This document shows, one piece after another, positions 1 through 8,173 of a stretch of 30,641 nt of DNA. Below the pieces are notes generated by a model, which worked only from the letters and a program-made list of their open reading frames with translations, had not been told where the DNA came from and did no database searches. How positions within the stretch are numbered: the stretch's first letter is position 1; every line of letters starts with the position of its first letter. The translations under genes were made by a program, and so were the position numbers. The stretch covers positions 1 to 30,641 of the forward strand of contig CAKRRG010000034.1 in the NCBI GenBank assembly GCA_934394545.1, in the 5' to 3' direction. This DNA comes from an uncultured Blautia sp. (GTDB lineage Bacteria > Bacillota > Clostridia > Lachnospirales > Lachnospiraceae).

Positions 1-44
1 GAATTTGTGCAAATGGTAAAAAAACAGAAATTTTTATAAATAAC

Positions 45-73
45 TTGCATTTCTTATAACACCATGCTATAAT
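45..73 (+). promoter_or_regulatory. Probable sigma-A promoter of rpmE
   Basis: A -35 box TTGCAT (45-50) and a consensus -10 box TATAAT (68-73) are separated by exactly 17 nt. Transcription would start near 80, giving a leader of about 70 nt before the rpmE start at 149. This is the only good promoter upstream of rpmE in the window. Confidence 0.7.
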
Positions 74-148
74 CAGTAGGCTGTGTAAAGTGTGAATTCG
101 TCAGATTCAACGCAAATAAAATAGAATAAATATAGAGAGGTGAAAATC

Positions 149-352
149 ATGAGAGAAGGAATCCATCCGAATTACTATCAGGCAACTGTAACCTGCAACT
201 GCGGTAATACTTTTGTAACAGGATCTACAAAGCAGGATATCCACGTAGAAATCTGCTCCAAATGTCATCCGTTCTATACAGGACAGCAGAAAGCTACTCA
301 GGCTCGTGGACGTATCAATAAGTTCAATGAGAAATACGGCCTGAATAAATAA
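149..352 (+). CDS. rpmE: Large ribosomal subunit protein bL31 (zinc-binding form)
   Basis: This 67-residue protein is a component of the 50S ribosomal subunit that contacts the 30S subunit. The N-terminus reads [10 protein letters not shown], typical of L31, and the paired cysteines C16/C18 and C36/C39 (CNC and CSKC) form the zinc site of the Cys-containing type. The conserved HPFYTG and the basic C-terminus also fit. I chose the ATG at 149 because GAGAGG lies about 8 nt upstream. A GTG at 140 in the same frame would add three residues but overlaps the ribosome binding site. The gene is a single transcription unit between its own promoter and a terminator at 373. The next gene (440) belongs to a different function. 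Confidence 0.96.
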   Translation: MREGIHPNYYQATVTCNCGNTFVTGSTKQDIHVEICSKCHPFYTGQQKATQARGRINKFNEKYGLNK

Positions 353-372
353 TTTGAATATTACTGAATGAG

Positions 373-404
373 AAGGTTGAGGTTGGGAAATCTCAACCTT
401 TCTT
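373..404 (+). terminator. Rho-independent terminator of rpmE
   Basis: A perfect 9-bp stem AAGGTTGAG (373-381) / CTCAACCTT (392-400) with a 10-nt loop is followed by TCTTTG. It lies 20 nt after the rpmE stop codon. Confidence 0.85.
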
Positions 405-439
405 TGTAATGTGACTGAATTAATGAGACGGAGGATAAA

Positions 440-1441
440 ATGAAACCATCTAACATCGGTGGACAAGCTGTAATGGAAGGCATCATGATGCGCCATAAGG
501 ATAAATATTCCATTGCAGTACGCCGTCCTGATAAAGAAATTGAAGTAAAGGTCGAAGATTACAAGTGTATCTTTGGCAAGGGTAAAATCTGGCGTAAGCC
601 TATTATCCGCGGAATGGTCAGCTTTATTGATTCTCTGGTGACAGGGACGAAATGTCTGATGTATTCTGCTGAGATTGCAGGAGATGAGGAGGATGAAGAA
701 GAGACTAAGAAGAATGCAGCTCTTTCTCCTGAGGAACTGGAAGCCAAGAAGAAAAAAGAGGACAGGGCATTTAAAGCTTTGCTTTATGTGACTGTGGCCA
801 TTTCTATAGTAGTTTCTATTGCTGCTTTTATGCTTCTTCCATATGTCCTGGCAAGTCTTTGCCGTAAGGTTGGCGCTTCAGAAGTAGTGGTTACCATTGT
901 GGAAGCATTTGTGAAACTGGGCTTATTTATGGGATACATGCTTTTGATTTCCAGAATGAAGGATATTCAGAGAACCTTTATGTACCATGGCGCAGAGCAT
1001 AAATGTATTAACTGTGTGGAGAATGGTAAGCCTTTGACTGTAGAGAATGTACTGGAAAGTTCCAGATTCCACAGACGATGCGGAACAAGTTTTTTATTTC
1101 TGGTTATGCTGGTAAGTATTTTCCTGCATTTTATTTTCGTATTGGTGCCTTTCTATTGGCTTCGTCTTTTTGGACGTCTCCTTATGGTGCCTATTGTATC
1201 CGGAATTTCATTTGAGATTATTCAGTGGGCAGGAAGAACTGACAGTAAATTTGCTCTGATGATGAGTAAGCCAGGTATGGCAATGCAGAAATTCACCACC
1301 AAGGAGCCTACAGCAGATATGGCAGAGGTTGCCATTAAGGCAGTAGAGGCAGTGTTTGACTGGAGAACTTATTTAAAAGAAGAGTTTGATCTGGATATTC
1401 CGGACGAAAATGAGGAACATACAACAGGTGAAGAGAAATGA
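440..1441 (+). CDS. DUF1385 family membrane protein (YqhQ-like)
   Basis: A 333-residue member of the DUF1385/YqhQ family, often annotated as a putative metal-dependent enzyme; its reaction is not established. The family signature GGQAVMEGIMMR is at residues 7-18. An acidic, lysine-rich linker spans about 81-108. Hydrophobic membrane segments lie at about 112-138, 150-172 and 216-260. The conserved polar motif YHGAEHKCIN (182-191) and a second Cys/His region (RFHRRCG, 209-215) between membrane segments could bind metal. A good ribosome binding site (GGAGG) precedes the ATG. The stop overlaps the prmC start as ATGA, so the two are translationally coupled, and DUF1385-prmC-prfA looks like one operon. 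Confidence 0.9.
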   Translation: MKPSNIGGQAVMEGIMMRHKDKYSIAVRRPDKEIEVKVEDYKCIFGKGKIWRKPIIRGMVSFIDSLVTGTKCLMYSAEIAGDEEDEEETKKNAALSPEELEAKKKKEDRAFKALLYVTVAISIVVSIAAFMLLPYVLASLCRKVGASEVVVTIVEAFVKLGLFMGYMLLISRMKDIQRTFMYHGAEHKCINCVENGKPLTVENVLESSRFHRRCGTSFLFLVMLVSIFLHFIFVLVPFYWLRLFGRLLMVPIVSGISFEIIQWAGRTDSKFALMMSKPGMAMQKFTTKEPTADMAEVAIKAVEAVFDWRTYLKEEFDLDIPDENEEHTTGEEK

Positions 1442-2328
1442 TATCTCTGGAAGCTTTATTAAAAGAGGGAACCAAGGCTCTGGAAGAGCATGAGCTCCAG
1501 GAAGCCAGGCTGGATGCCTGGCTTCTTCTGGAGTATGTGACCGGTGTGAACAGAGCTTTTTATTTTGCCCATTCAGACGATGCAGTAGATGAGGAAAAGG
1601 TGGCCAGATACCGGGAAGTTATTGAAAGAAGAGCGTGTCATGTTCCTTTGCAGCATATCACCCATCAGGCCTGGTTTATGGGGTATGAGTTTTATGTAAA
1701 TCAGAACGTGCTGGTGCCAAGACAGGATACGGAGACGTTGGTAGAAAAGGCTTTAGAAATTTTGAAAGAGAAAGAGGCCCCCAGAATTCTGGATATGTGT
1801 ACCGGTTCAGGTTGTATCCTTTTAAGTCTTCTGGCTTTTCGAAAGGATGCCTTTGGTGTGGGAGCGGATGTTTCCCAGCCGGCGCTTCAGGTGGCTGAAC
1901 GAAACGCAGTAGGACTTCAGGTCTCAGAAAGGACAGAATTTGTTAAAAGTGACTTATTTTCGTCACCTTTTTTTCAAGAAAATACTGGTAAAGATAAGGT
2001 ATTATATGATATCCTTATTTCAAATCCCCCTTATATACGAAGTGCAGACATTGAAGAACTGATGGAAGAGGTGCGGGATCACGATCCGCGGCTTGCTTTG
2101 GACGGTCATGAGGATGGGCTGTATTTTTATCGGAAGATTGTATCTGAGGGGGCAGAGTTCCTGAAGAAGGACGGCTGGATGCTGTTTGAAATCGGATACG
2201 ATCAGGGGGAGGCCGTATCAAAGCTGATGCGTGATAATGGCTTTTCCCATGTGCAGGTCATGAAAGATCTGACCGGACTGGACAGAGTTGTGCTGGGCAG
2301 ACAATCTGGCAAAGGAAATATACTATAA
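1438..2328 (+). CDS. prmC: Peptide chain release factor N5-glutamine methyltransferase
   Basis: This 296-residue cytoplasmic enzyme transfers a methyl group from S-adenosylmethionine to the Gln of the GGQ motif of release factors, which stimulates termination. The N-terminal helical domain occupies about residues 1-80, followed by PRQDTE (94-99). The AdoMet-binding motif DMCTGSGC is at 119-126, and the catalytic NPPY signature, which binds the substrate glutamine, is at 196-199. The length matches PrmC/HemK. It overlaps DUF1385 by 4 bp, and its main substrate, release factor 1, is encoded 25 bp downstream, the classical arrangement. Confidence 0.97.
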   Translation: MISLEALLKEGTKALEEHELQEARLDAWLLLEYVTGVNRAFYFAHSDDAVDEEKVARYREVIERRACHVPLQHITHQAWFMGYEFYVNQNVLVPRQDTETLVEKALEILKEKEAPRILDMCTGSGCILLSLLAFRKDAFGVGADVSQPALQVAERNAVGLQVSERTEFVKSDLFSSPFFQENTGKDKVLYDILISNPPYIRSADIEELMEEVRDHDPRLALDGHEDGLYFYRKIVSEGAEFLKKDGWMLFEIGYDQGEAVSKLMRDNGFSHVQVMKDLTGLDRVVLGRQSGKGNIL

Positions 2329-2353
2329 GATAGAAAATAACAGGAGGAAAACC

Positions 2354-3427
2354 ATGTTTGACAAGTTGGACGATTTGCTCATACGCTTCGAAGAAGTTTT
2401 GAACGAGCTGGGTGAGCCGGATGTAACATCCAATCCAGAGCGTTTTCAGAAGCTGATGAAGGAACAGAGCGATCTGCAGCCAATTGTGGATACCTATAAG
2501 GAATATAAGAAAAATAAAGAAACCATCCAGGACAGTCTTGCCATGCTGGAAGAAGAGAAGGATGAGGAAATGCGGGAAATGCTTAAGGAAGAGCTTTCTG
2601 ATGCGAAGAAGCAGGTGGGAGAGCTGGAGCATGAGCTGAAAATCCTTCTTTTACCGAAGGATCCTAATGATAGCAAGAACGTTATCGTAGAGATCCGTGC
2701 CGGTGCCGGTGGAGATGAGGCTGCCCTTTTTGCGGCTGAGATATACAGAATGTATGTGAAGTATGCAGAATCCAGACGTTGGAAAACAGAAATGATGAGT
2801 TTAAATGAGAATGGAATCGGCGGTTTCAAAGAGGTTACGTTTATGATCAATGGAGCCGGTGCTTATTCCAGACTGAAATATGAAAGTGGTGTGCATCGTG
2901 TGCAGCGAGTTCCGGAGACCGAATCCGGTGGAAGAATCCATACCTCTACATGTACTGTTGCAATTATGCCGGAAGCAGAAGAAATAGATTTCCATTTGGA
3001 TATGAATGATTGTAAATTCGACGTATTCCGTGCTTCCGGAAATGGTGGACAGTGTGTCAATACTACAGACTCCGCGGTACGATTAACACATATTCCTACG
3101 GGAATCGTAATTTCCTGTCAGGATGAAAAATCCCAGCTGAAGAATAAAGATAAGGCTTTGAAAGTGCTTCGTTCCCGTTTATATGAGATGGAATTGGCGA
3201 AACAGCACGATGCTGAAGCTGAAGCAAGAAGAAGCCAGATCGGTACAGGTGATCGCTCTGAGAAGATCAGAACCTATAATTTCCCACAGGGACGTGTGAC
3301 AGATCATCGCATTAAGCTTACACTTCACAGATTGGATAACATTCTGGGAGGAAATCTGGATGAAATCATTGATAGTCTGATCGCAGCAGACCAGGCAGCG
3401 AAATTAAGCAATTTACAGGAGCAGTAA
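2354..3427 (+). CDS. prfA: Peptide chain release factor 1
   Basis: A 357-residue class I release factor that recognises UAA/UAG and triggers peptidyl-tRNA hydrolysis. The catalytic GGQ is at 231-233 (context [11 protein letters not shown]). The codon-recognition PxT motif reads PET at 187-189 within the conserved segment [13 protein letters not shown]. The absence of the SPF motif rules out RF2. A long charged coiled-coil N-terminal domain covers about 1-100. The frame is open from 2288, but I place the start at 2354 because AGGAGG lies 6 nt upstream and MFDKLDDLL is the usual RF1 N-terminus. It follows prmC directly, so enzyme and substrate are co-expressed. Confidence 0.97.
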   Translation: MFDKLDDLLIRFEEVLNELGEPDVTSNPERFQKLMKEQSDLQPIVDTYKEYKKNKETIQDSLAMLEEEKDEEMREMLKEELSDAKKQVGELEHELKILLLPKDPNDSKNVIVEIRAGAGGDEAALFAAEIYRMYVKYAESRRWKTEMMSLNENGIGGFKEVTFMINGAGAYSRLKYESGVHRVQRVPETESGGRIHTSTCTVAIMPEAEEIDFHLDMNDCKFDVFRASGNGGQCVNTTDSAVRLTHIPTGIVISCQDEKSQLKNKDKALKVLRSRLYEMELAKQHDAEAEARRSQIGTGDRSEKIRTYNFPQGRVTDHRIKLTLHRLDNILGGNLDEIIDSLIAADQAAKLSNLQEQ

Positions 3428-3467
3428 GTAACCAAAACAATCATATCAATATGGGAGGAATTTACCT

Positions 3468-4385
3468 ATGAAAAAGACAGCGCTTGTAATTATGGCAGCA
3501 GGTGTTGGAAGCCGTTTCGGAAATGGAATTAAGCAGCTTGCGCCAGTTGGACCAAATGGTGAGATTATTATGGATTATTCCATCAGGGATGCATTGGAAG
3601 CAGGATTTAATAAGATTGTTTTTATTATCCGTAAGGATCTGGAAGAGGAATTTAAGAGCACGATCGGTGCAAGGGTAGAGAAAATTGCTGAAGTTGCCTA
3701 TGCATATCAGGAAATGGAGAAGCTTCCGGATGGGTTCGAGAAGCCGGCAGACAGAACCAAGCCATGGGGAACCGGACATGCTGTCATTTGTGCAAGAGAA
3801 TTTCTTACAGAGCCATTTGCTGTTATTAATGCAGATGATTACTATGGCAAAGAGGCGTATGTTAAGGTTCATGATTATCTGGTTCAGGATCAGCCTTCTG
3901 ATGATGTTCTTCATATTTGCATGGCTGGCTTCAGACTTGGAAACACCTTAAGCGATAATGGAAGTGTTACAAGAGGTCTTTGCCATATTACAGATGGTAA
4001 GCTTACCGGTGTTACAGAGACACATAATATCTTTAAGACTGCCCAGGGCGCAGAGAGCCGCGAGGAAGGGAAGCCGGCAGAGCAGCTTGATCTAAATGAA
4101 TTGGTTTCCATGAACATGTGGGGGTTGACGCCTGCATTTATGGATACTTTATATGATGGTTTTGTGGAATTTCTTCAGAATGTAAAGCCAGGGGATATTA
4201 AGGCAGAGTATCTCCTTCCGGTTATGATCGATGAGCTGATCCATAAGGGAGCAGCCCAGGTAGATGTTCTTGAAACAAAAGATACCTGGTTCGGTGTAAC
4301 CTATCAGGAGGATAAAGAGGTAGTGATCAAAGCATTTAAGGAGCTTACCGAAGCCGGAGTATATCCGAATGGTCTTTATAAATAA
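3468..4385 (+). CDS. Sugar-phosphate nucleotidyltransferase-like protein
   Basis: A 305-residue protein of the NTP-transferase (GT-A fold) family, which activates sugar phosphates to NDP-sugars. The nucleotide-binding signature AAGVGSRFG is at residues 10-18, followed by a lysine in IKQLAPVG (21-28), where the pyrophosphorylase signature lysine normally sits. PWGTGHAV (about 100-107) and the acidic metal-binding INADDYYG (about 120-127) are also typical. It lacks the left-handed beta-helix acetyltransferase domain of GlmU, so it is not a complete GlmU. The substrate cannot be told from sequence. The start is supported by GGGAGGA about 9 nt upstream. It lies 40 bp after prfA and 158 bp before glmM, hinting at a cell-envelope sugar role. 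Confidence 0.8.
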   Translation: MKKTALVIMAAGVGSRFGNGIKQLAPVGPNGEIIMDYSIRDALEAGFNKIVFIIRKDLEEEFKSTIGARVEKIAEVAYAYQEMEKLPDGFEKPADRTKPWGTGHAVICAREFLTEPFAVINADDYYGKEAYVKVHDYLVQDQPSDDVLHICMAGFRLGNTLSDNGSVTRGLCHITDGKLTGVTETHNIFKTAQGAESREEGKPAEQLDLNELVSMNMWGLTPAFMDTLYDGFVEFLQNVKPGDIKAEYLLPVMIDELIHKGAAQVDVLETKDTWFGVTYQEDKEVVIKAFKELTEAGVYPNGLYK

Positions 4386-4408
4386 GACAGCTTAGGAATT
4401 GACATTTT

Positions 4409-4512
4409 AACCGAATTAAGTAAGTCCACTGGGCGGTTGCGAAAAGCAATAGGCAATAGCAGCAGTTATTCGGTTATGAGCAAGTAGCGAAGCGGATCTG
4501 AAATATCCGCTT
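4409..4512 (+). promoter_or_regulatory. Potential structured RNA leader before glmM
   Basis: The gap before glmM contains nested complementarity. AACCGAAT (4409-4416) pairs with ATTCGGTT (4468-4475). Inside it, ACTG (4428-4431) pairs with CAGT (4463-4466), and TTGC (4437-4440) pairs with GCAA (4446-4449) around a GAAAA loop. A second hairpin, AAGCGGAT (4490-4497) with ATCCGCTT (4505-4512), has a 7-nt loop and further imperfect pairing outside. No T-run follows, so it is not a simple terminator. TTGACA at 4399 could be a -35 box, but the -10 (TAAGTC after 16 nt) is weak. I recognise no known riboswitch. It could equally be a dispersed genomic repeat. Confidence 0.4.
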
Positions 4513-4543
4513 AACGAGTTATGATCAAGGAGGATGATTAGCT

Positions 4544-5890
4544 ATGGGAAAATATTTTGGAACAGACGGATTTCGTGGAGAGGCAAATGTTCAGCTGACT
4601 GTTGACAATGCGTTTAAAGTAGGCCGTTATGTAGGCTGGTATTATGGTCGTGACCATAAGGCAAAGATCGTAATCGGAAAGGATACAAGACGAAGCAGCT
4701 ACATGCTTGAGTATGCTCTTGTTGCCGGTCTTACAGCTTCTGGGGCAGATGCTTATCTTCTGCACGTAACAACGACTCCAAGTGTATCCTTTGCAGTCCG
4801 TACAGAGGACTTTGACTGTGGTATCATGATTTCTGCCAGCCACAACCCATTCTACGACAATGGAATCAAGCTTCTGAATGGAAATGGACAGAAGATCGAA
4901 GCTGAAATCGAGGAACGAATTGAGTCCTATATTGATGGTGAGATTGAAGAACTTCCGCTGGCTCGTAAGGAGGATATCGGACGTACCATCGACTTTGCAT
5001 CCGGACGTAATCGTTATATCGGATATCTGATTTCAATCCCAAGCCGTGACTTCAAGAACGTGAAGGTAGGTCTCGACTGTGCAAACGGAAGTTCCTCTGC
5101 AATAGCAAAGAGCGTTTTTGAGGCGCTTCAGGCAAAGACTTATGTTATTAACAACCAGCCGGATGGAACGAATATCAATACGAACTGTGGCTCCACACAT
5201 ATTGAAGTTCTTCAGAAATATGTAGTAGAAAATGGTCTGGATATTGGATTTGCTTACGATGGAGATGCGGACCGTTGTATTGCAGTTGATCACCGTGGAA
5301 ACATTATTGATGGTGATAAGATTATGTATGTATGTGGTAAATATCTGAAGGAGCAGGGCAAGCTCAATGGTAATACAGTTGTTACGACTGTTATGTCCAA
5401 TATGGGACTTTACAAGGCTCTTGAGCGCGAAGGAATGCGTTATGAGCAGACTGCAGTAGGTGACAAATATGTTGCGGAGAATATGCTTGCGAATAACTAC
5501 AGCATTGGTGGAGAGCAGTCCGGACATATTATTTTCAGCCGTTATGCAGCTACCGGAGATGGTATCCTTACTTCTCTTATGGTTATGGAGGCATGCGTAG
5601 ATAAGAAGGCTACATTATGTGATCTTGCAAAAGAAATGAAAGTATATCCGCAGGTACTTCGTAATGTGCGTGTTGCAGATAAGAAAACTGCACGTGAGAA
5701 TCCGAAGGTTATAGAGGCTGTTGACGCAGCTGCTAAGGCTCTTGGTGATTCCGGACGTATTCTTGTACGTGAGAGTGGTACAGAGCCGCTGATCCGTGTT
5801 ATGGTAGAGGCTGAGACGAATGAGCTTTGCCATCAGTATGTAGATAGTGTTGTACAGGTATTGGAAGCCGAAGGGCTGATTGTTGGTTGA
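4544..5890 (+). CDS. glmM: Phosphoglucosamine mutase
   Basis: A 448-residue cytoplasmic alpha-D-phosphohexomutase, predicted to interconvert glucosamine-6-phosphate and glucosamine-1-phosphate on the way to UDP-GlcNAc for peptidoglycan. The N-terminal FGTDGFRG is typical. The phosphoserine loop ISASHNP places the catalytic Ser at residue 99. The Mg2+ loop DGDADR is at 239-244, and the C-terminal phosphate-binding loop ESGTEPLIRVM lies around 410. Length matches GlmM (about 445-450) rather than the longer PgcA/ManB. AAGGAGG lies about 10 nt before the ATG. A TPR lipoprotein gene follows immediately. A potentially folded leader precedes it. Confidence 0.93.
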   Translation: MGKYFGTDGFRGEANVQLTVDNAFKVGRYVGWYYGRDHKAKIVIGKDTRRSSYMLEYALVAGLTASGADAYLLHVTTTPSVSFAVRTEDFDCGIMISASHNPFYDNGIKLLNGNGQKIEAEIEERIESYIDGEIEELPLARKEDIGRTIDFASGRNRYIGYLISIPSRDFKNVKVGLDCANGSSSAIAKSVFEALQAKTYVINNQPDGTNINTNCGSTHIEVLQKYVVENGLDIGFAYDGDADRCIAVDHRGNIIDGDKIMYVCGKYLKEQGKLNGNTVVTTVMSNMGLYKALEREGMRYEQTAVGDKYVAENMLANNYSIGGEQSGHIIFSRYAATGDGILTSLMVMEACVDKKATLCDLAKEMKVYPQVLRNVRVADKKTARENPKVIEAVDAAAKALGDSGRILVRESGTEPLIRVMVEAETNELCHQYVDSVVQVLEAEGLIVG

Positions 5891-5892
5891 GA

Positions 5893-6975
5893 ATGAAAAT
5901 CAGAAAAACAGCAATAATAGCAGTTGCCATGGGGGGTACCCTTCTGGCTGGCTGCAATAATGAAAAACAGCAGATTTTTCAGGAGGCTCAGAAGGATCTG
6001 GAGCAAGGAAGTTATGAGTATGCTTTGGATGAATTTAATACCTCTGTTAATAACGAGATGAACCTTGTGGTTTCTTATCGTGGAATCGGTATCTGTCAGC
6101 TTCGGCTGGGAAATTATGAAGATGCAGCTGCTGCGTTTACAAATGCTCTTTCCCAGGAAAGAGTAAGTAAAACTACAGCACGTGATCTGTATCTGTACCG
6201 CGCTACTGCAAGGTTACAGGCAGGGCAAACAGAAGATGCAATGGCAGACTGCCAGGTGCTTGCGCAGAACTATGATATGGATGCGGATTCCTGGTTTCTT
6301 ACAGGTAAGGTTGCCCTTGCTATGGATGGATATGAGGAGGCCGCTTCGGATTTTGAACAGGCATACGGTGAAGATTCCAGTTATGACCGAGCTATTCAGA
6401 TCTATGAGACTTACCTGGAAAAGGATATGGAGGCAGATGGTACCAGATATCTGGAAGCTGTTTTGTCAACAGAAGCCAAGGGAGCGGACGATTTGTGTAA
6501 CAGGGGTAGAATCTATTATTACATGGAAGACTACACCAACGCAAAGAAGGAACTGACGGATGCATCCAATCAGGGAAGCACAGAGGCACTTCTGCTTCTT
6601 GGCATGGTTTACGGTGCCCAGTCGGATTATGCAAATGCCCGTGCAATGTATCAGCAGTTTATCAGCCACAAGCAGGAGGATACGTCCAAAAACCAGACCC
6701 AGACAGCAGCATCAGGCTATAATGGTCTGGCCGTGTGCGATATTGCAGAGGGAAATTATGATTCTGCTCTTGAGAATATAAGCAGCGGAATTACAGTGGC
6801 TTCTGATGATGAGATGCAGAGTCTTCTGTTTAATGAAATCGTAGCTTATGAGAAAAAGCTGGACTTTGTTACAGCCCAGGAGAAGGCTGTATCCTATGTG
6901 GGAATGTATCCGGAGGATGAGGAAGCTGCGAAAGAGCTTGATTTTTTGAAATCAAGGACGGGAAGTGTCCAGTAA
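5893..6975 (+). CDS. TPR-repeat lipoprotein
   Basis: A 360-residue predicted lipoprotein. The N-terminus MKIRKTAII...TLLAGC is a lipoprotein signal with the lipidated Cys at residue 21. The rest is helical with several tetratricopeptide-type repeats (for example the segments around YEYALDEF, YEDAAAAFTNAL, YEEAASDFEQAY, YTNAKKELTDA and YDSALENI). Such proteins usually scaffold protein complexes; no partner or enzyme activity is evident. The ATG at 5893 follows the glmM stop by 2 nt. An in-frame TTG at 5887 would overlap glmM by 4 bp. There is no strong ribosome binding site, so translation is probably coupled to glmM. A terminator follows at 7010. Confidence 0.85.
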   Translation: MKIRKTAIIAVAMGGTLLAGCNNEKQQIFQEAQKDLEQGSYEYALDEFNTSVNNEMNLVVSYRGIGICQLRLGNYEDAAAAFTNALSQERVSKTTARDLYLYRATARLQAGQTEDAMADCQVLAQNYDMDADSWFLTGKVALAMDGYEEAASDFEQAYGEDSSYDRAIQIYETYLEKDMEADGTRYLEAVLSTEAKGADDLCNRGRIYYYMEDYTNAKKELTDASNQGSTEALLLLGMVYGAQSDYANARAMYQQFISHKQEDTSKNQTQTAASGYNGLAVCDIAEGNYDSALENISSGITVASDDEMQSLLFNEIVAYEKKLDFVTAQEKAVSYVGMYPEDEEAAKELDFLKSRTGSVQ

Positions 6976-7009
6976 AAATTGCTGGGAAAACAGAATAAAG
7001 CTGATAATG

Positions 7010-7056
7010 AAAAAGGATTTGAATCACGGCAAGGAACCGGAGTTCAAATCCTTTTT
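7010..7056. terminator. Bidirectional rho-independent terminator
   Basis: A perfect 14-bp stem AAAAAGGATTTGAA (7010-7023) / TTCAAATCCTTTTT (7043-7056) carries the T-run on both strands. It lies 34 nt after the TPR lipoprotein gene and 37 nt after the end of the convergent transglutaminase-like gene, so it can stop both transcripts. Confidence 0.9.
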
Positions 7057-7093
7057 CACCAATCGGGAATTCTTTATGTATTTATGTAAGCTG

Positions 7094-7921
7094 TCAGATT
7101 TTCTTTACATAAAGCCGGTTTCCCTTATACATAGGGCGTCCGTTTACTCCGCTGAGGCTGTAAGGCATGGCAAAGTAGGAATCTACATTGCTTACCAGAG
7201 CCCAGTCAGGGTCATAAACCTTGCCATTGATCTCTGCCCAGCCATGTCCTCCGGAACAAATGGCATATACATTTTTCATTCCGACGGCATTTGCCAGATA
7301 TGCGAATGCAGCTGCATAGGAAATACAGTCACCTCGCCCTCTTATAAACATGTCTTCTGCAAAATCCTTCTCCCAGTCCGAAGTATTGCTGAATTGGCGC
7401 CAGGTGTAATAAGGATAATGATTCTTGACGTAATCGAAACTGGCACGAAGACGCTGCATTTTGTTCATACCAGGTTTGGTGATTTTCGCTACGATCTTAT
7501 TGGCTTCTGCCATCAGCCACAGCTTACGTGCGTTCGTACCGGATTTATTGGCACGTCCGGAGGAATTCAGAGAAATGCCATTCACCTTGGTGGAAGTGAG
7601 CATGTAGGCTCCTTTTGTGCCGGTACTGATGCGGAAAAAGTAGTAGTTGCCTTTTATTTTCTGCCAGCCATAACGTTGAATTCCTTTTTTGTCAAAGAAA
7701 TAGTAGCGCTTGCCGATTTTTACTTTGCCTGTGACCTTTCGGCCATGGGCATTGTAATAGTAGTGATATCCGTTTCGTGTCTTCCAGGTGTTGGTAGTGG
7801 CGGGAGCGACACTTTGGTGGGTATCGGTCTTCACCGCAGCCTGGGTGGGAAGTGTGCCTGTCAGAAGCATGCATGACAGACATAAAGTAGCAAGAATGGT
7901 TTTTAGCTTGTTCTTCTTCAT
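7094..7921 (-). CDS. Secreted transglutaminase-like protein with wall-binding repeats
   Basis: A 275-residue exported protein. The signal peptide covers residues 1-28 with a TQA-A cleavage site and no lipobox. Residues about 46-97 hold aromatic/glycine repeats (GYHYYYNAHG, KRYYFFDKKG, GNYYFF) of the cell-wall/choline-binding type. The C-terminal half is a transglutaminase-like cysteine protease fold: C199 in GRGDCISYAAAF, H226 in GGHGWAEI and an Asp in YDPDWA (237 or 239) form the presumed Cys-His-Asp triad. It may cleave or cross-link wall peptides or surface proteins; the substrate is unknown. GGAGGAG lies 4 nt upstream of the ATG. It is a single gene between a shared terminator and the hflX promoter region. 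Confidence 0.88.
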   Translation of the reverse strand: MKKNKLKTILATLCLSCMLLTGTLPTQAAVKTDTHQSVAPATTNTWKTRNGYHYYYNAHGRKVTGKVKIGKRYYFFDKKGIQRYGWQKIKGNYYFFRISTGTKGAYMLTSTKVNGISLNSSGRANKSGTNARKLWLMAEANKIVAKITKPGMNKMQRLRASFDYVKNHYPYYTWRQFSNTSDWEKDFAEDMFIRGRGDCISYAAAFAYLANAVGMKNVYAICSGGHGWAEINGKVYDPDWALVSNVDSYFAMPYSLSGVNGRPMYKGNRLYVKKI

Positions 7922-8070
7922 AGGGCTCCTCCTGTTATGTGGGTAAGCAAATGCGAATACATTGATTCCGCTATAGGAAAAGTTTACTCTCTTTTTATTA
8001 TATATTATTTATTTGTGTGTTTTGTATTTTGGAGTTTGATTTTTGGCTTTTTATTGATGAAACCTGAACG

Positions 8071-8150
8071 AATACTCTCCCAAAAGTGGTGGGAGTATGT
8101 TATACTCTAACAGATGATTTTTTGACCGAAAAGTAACCAGAGGTTAGTAT
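8071..8150 (+). promoter_or_regulatory. Tandem promoters and inverted repeat before hflX
   Basis: An extended -10 element TGTTATACT lies at 8098-8106. A second promoter candidate, TTGACC (8122-8127) with 17-nt spacing and TAGTAT (8145-8150), would start transcription about 17 nt before the hflX start codon. ATACTCTCCCA (8072-8082) and TGGGAGTAT (8090-8098) form an inverted repeat with a 2-nt bulge just upstream of the first -10, possibly an operator. No protein is known to bind it from this sequence. Confidence 0.5.
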
Positions 8151-8173
8151 ATTAAAATCCGGAAGGAGGATTT

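Noticed and set aside
4386..4543. glmS ribozyme or known amino-sugar riboswitch
   Set aside because: The downstream gene is glmM, not glmS, and I could not find the ribozyme core. I keep only an unnamed structured leader.
6965..7876. Open frame of 303 codons on the + strand
   Set aside because: It is antisense to the transglutaminase-like gene, which has a signal peptide, triad and ribosome binding site. The + strand frame would also run through the bidirectional terminator at 7010-7056.
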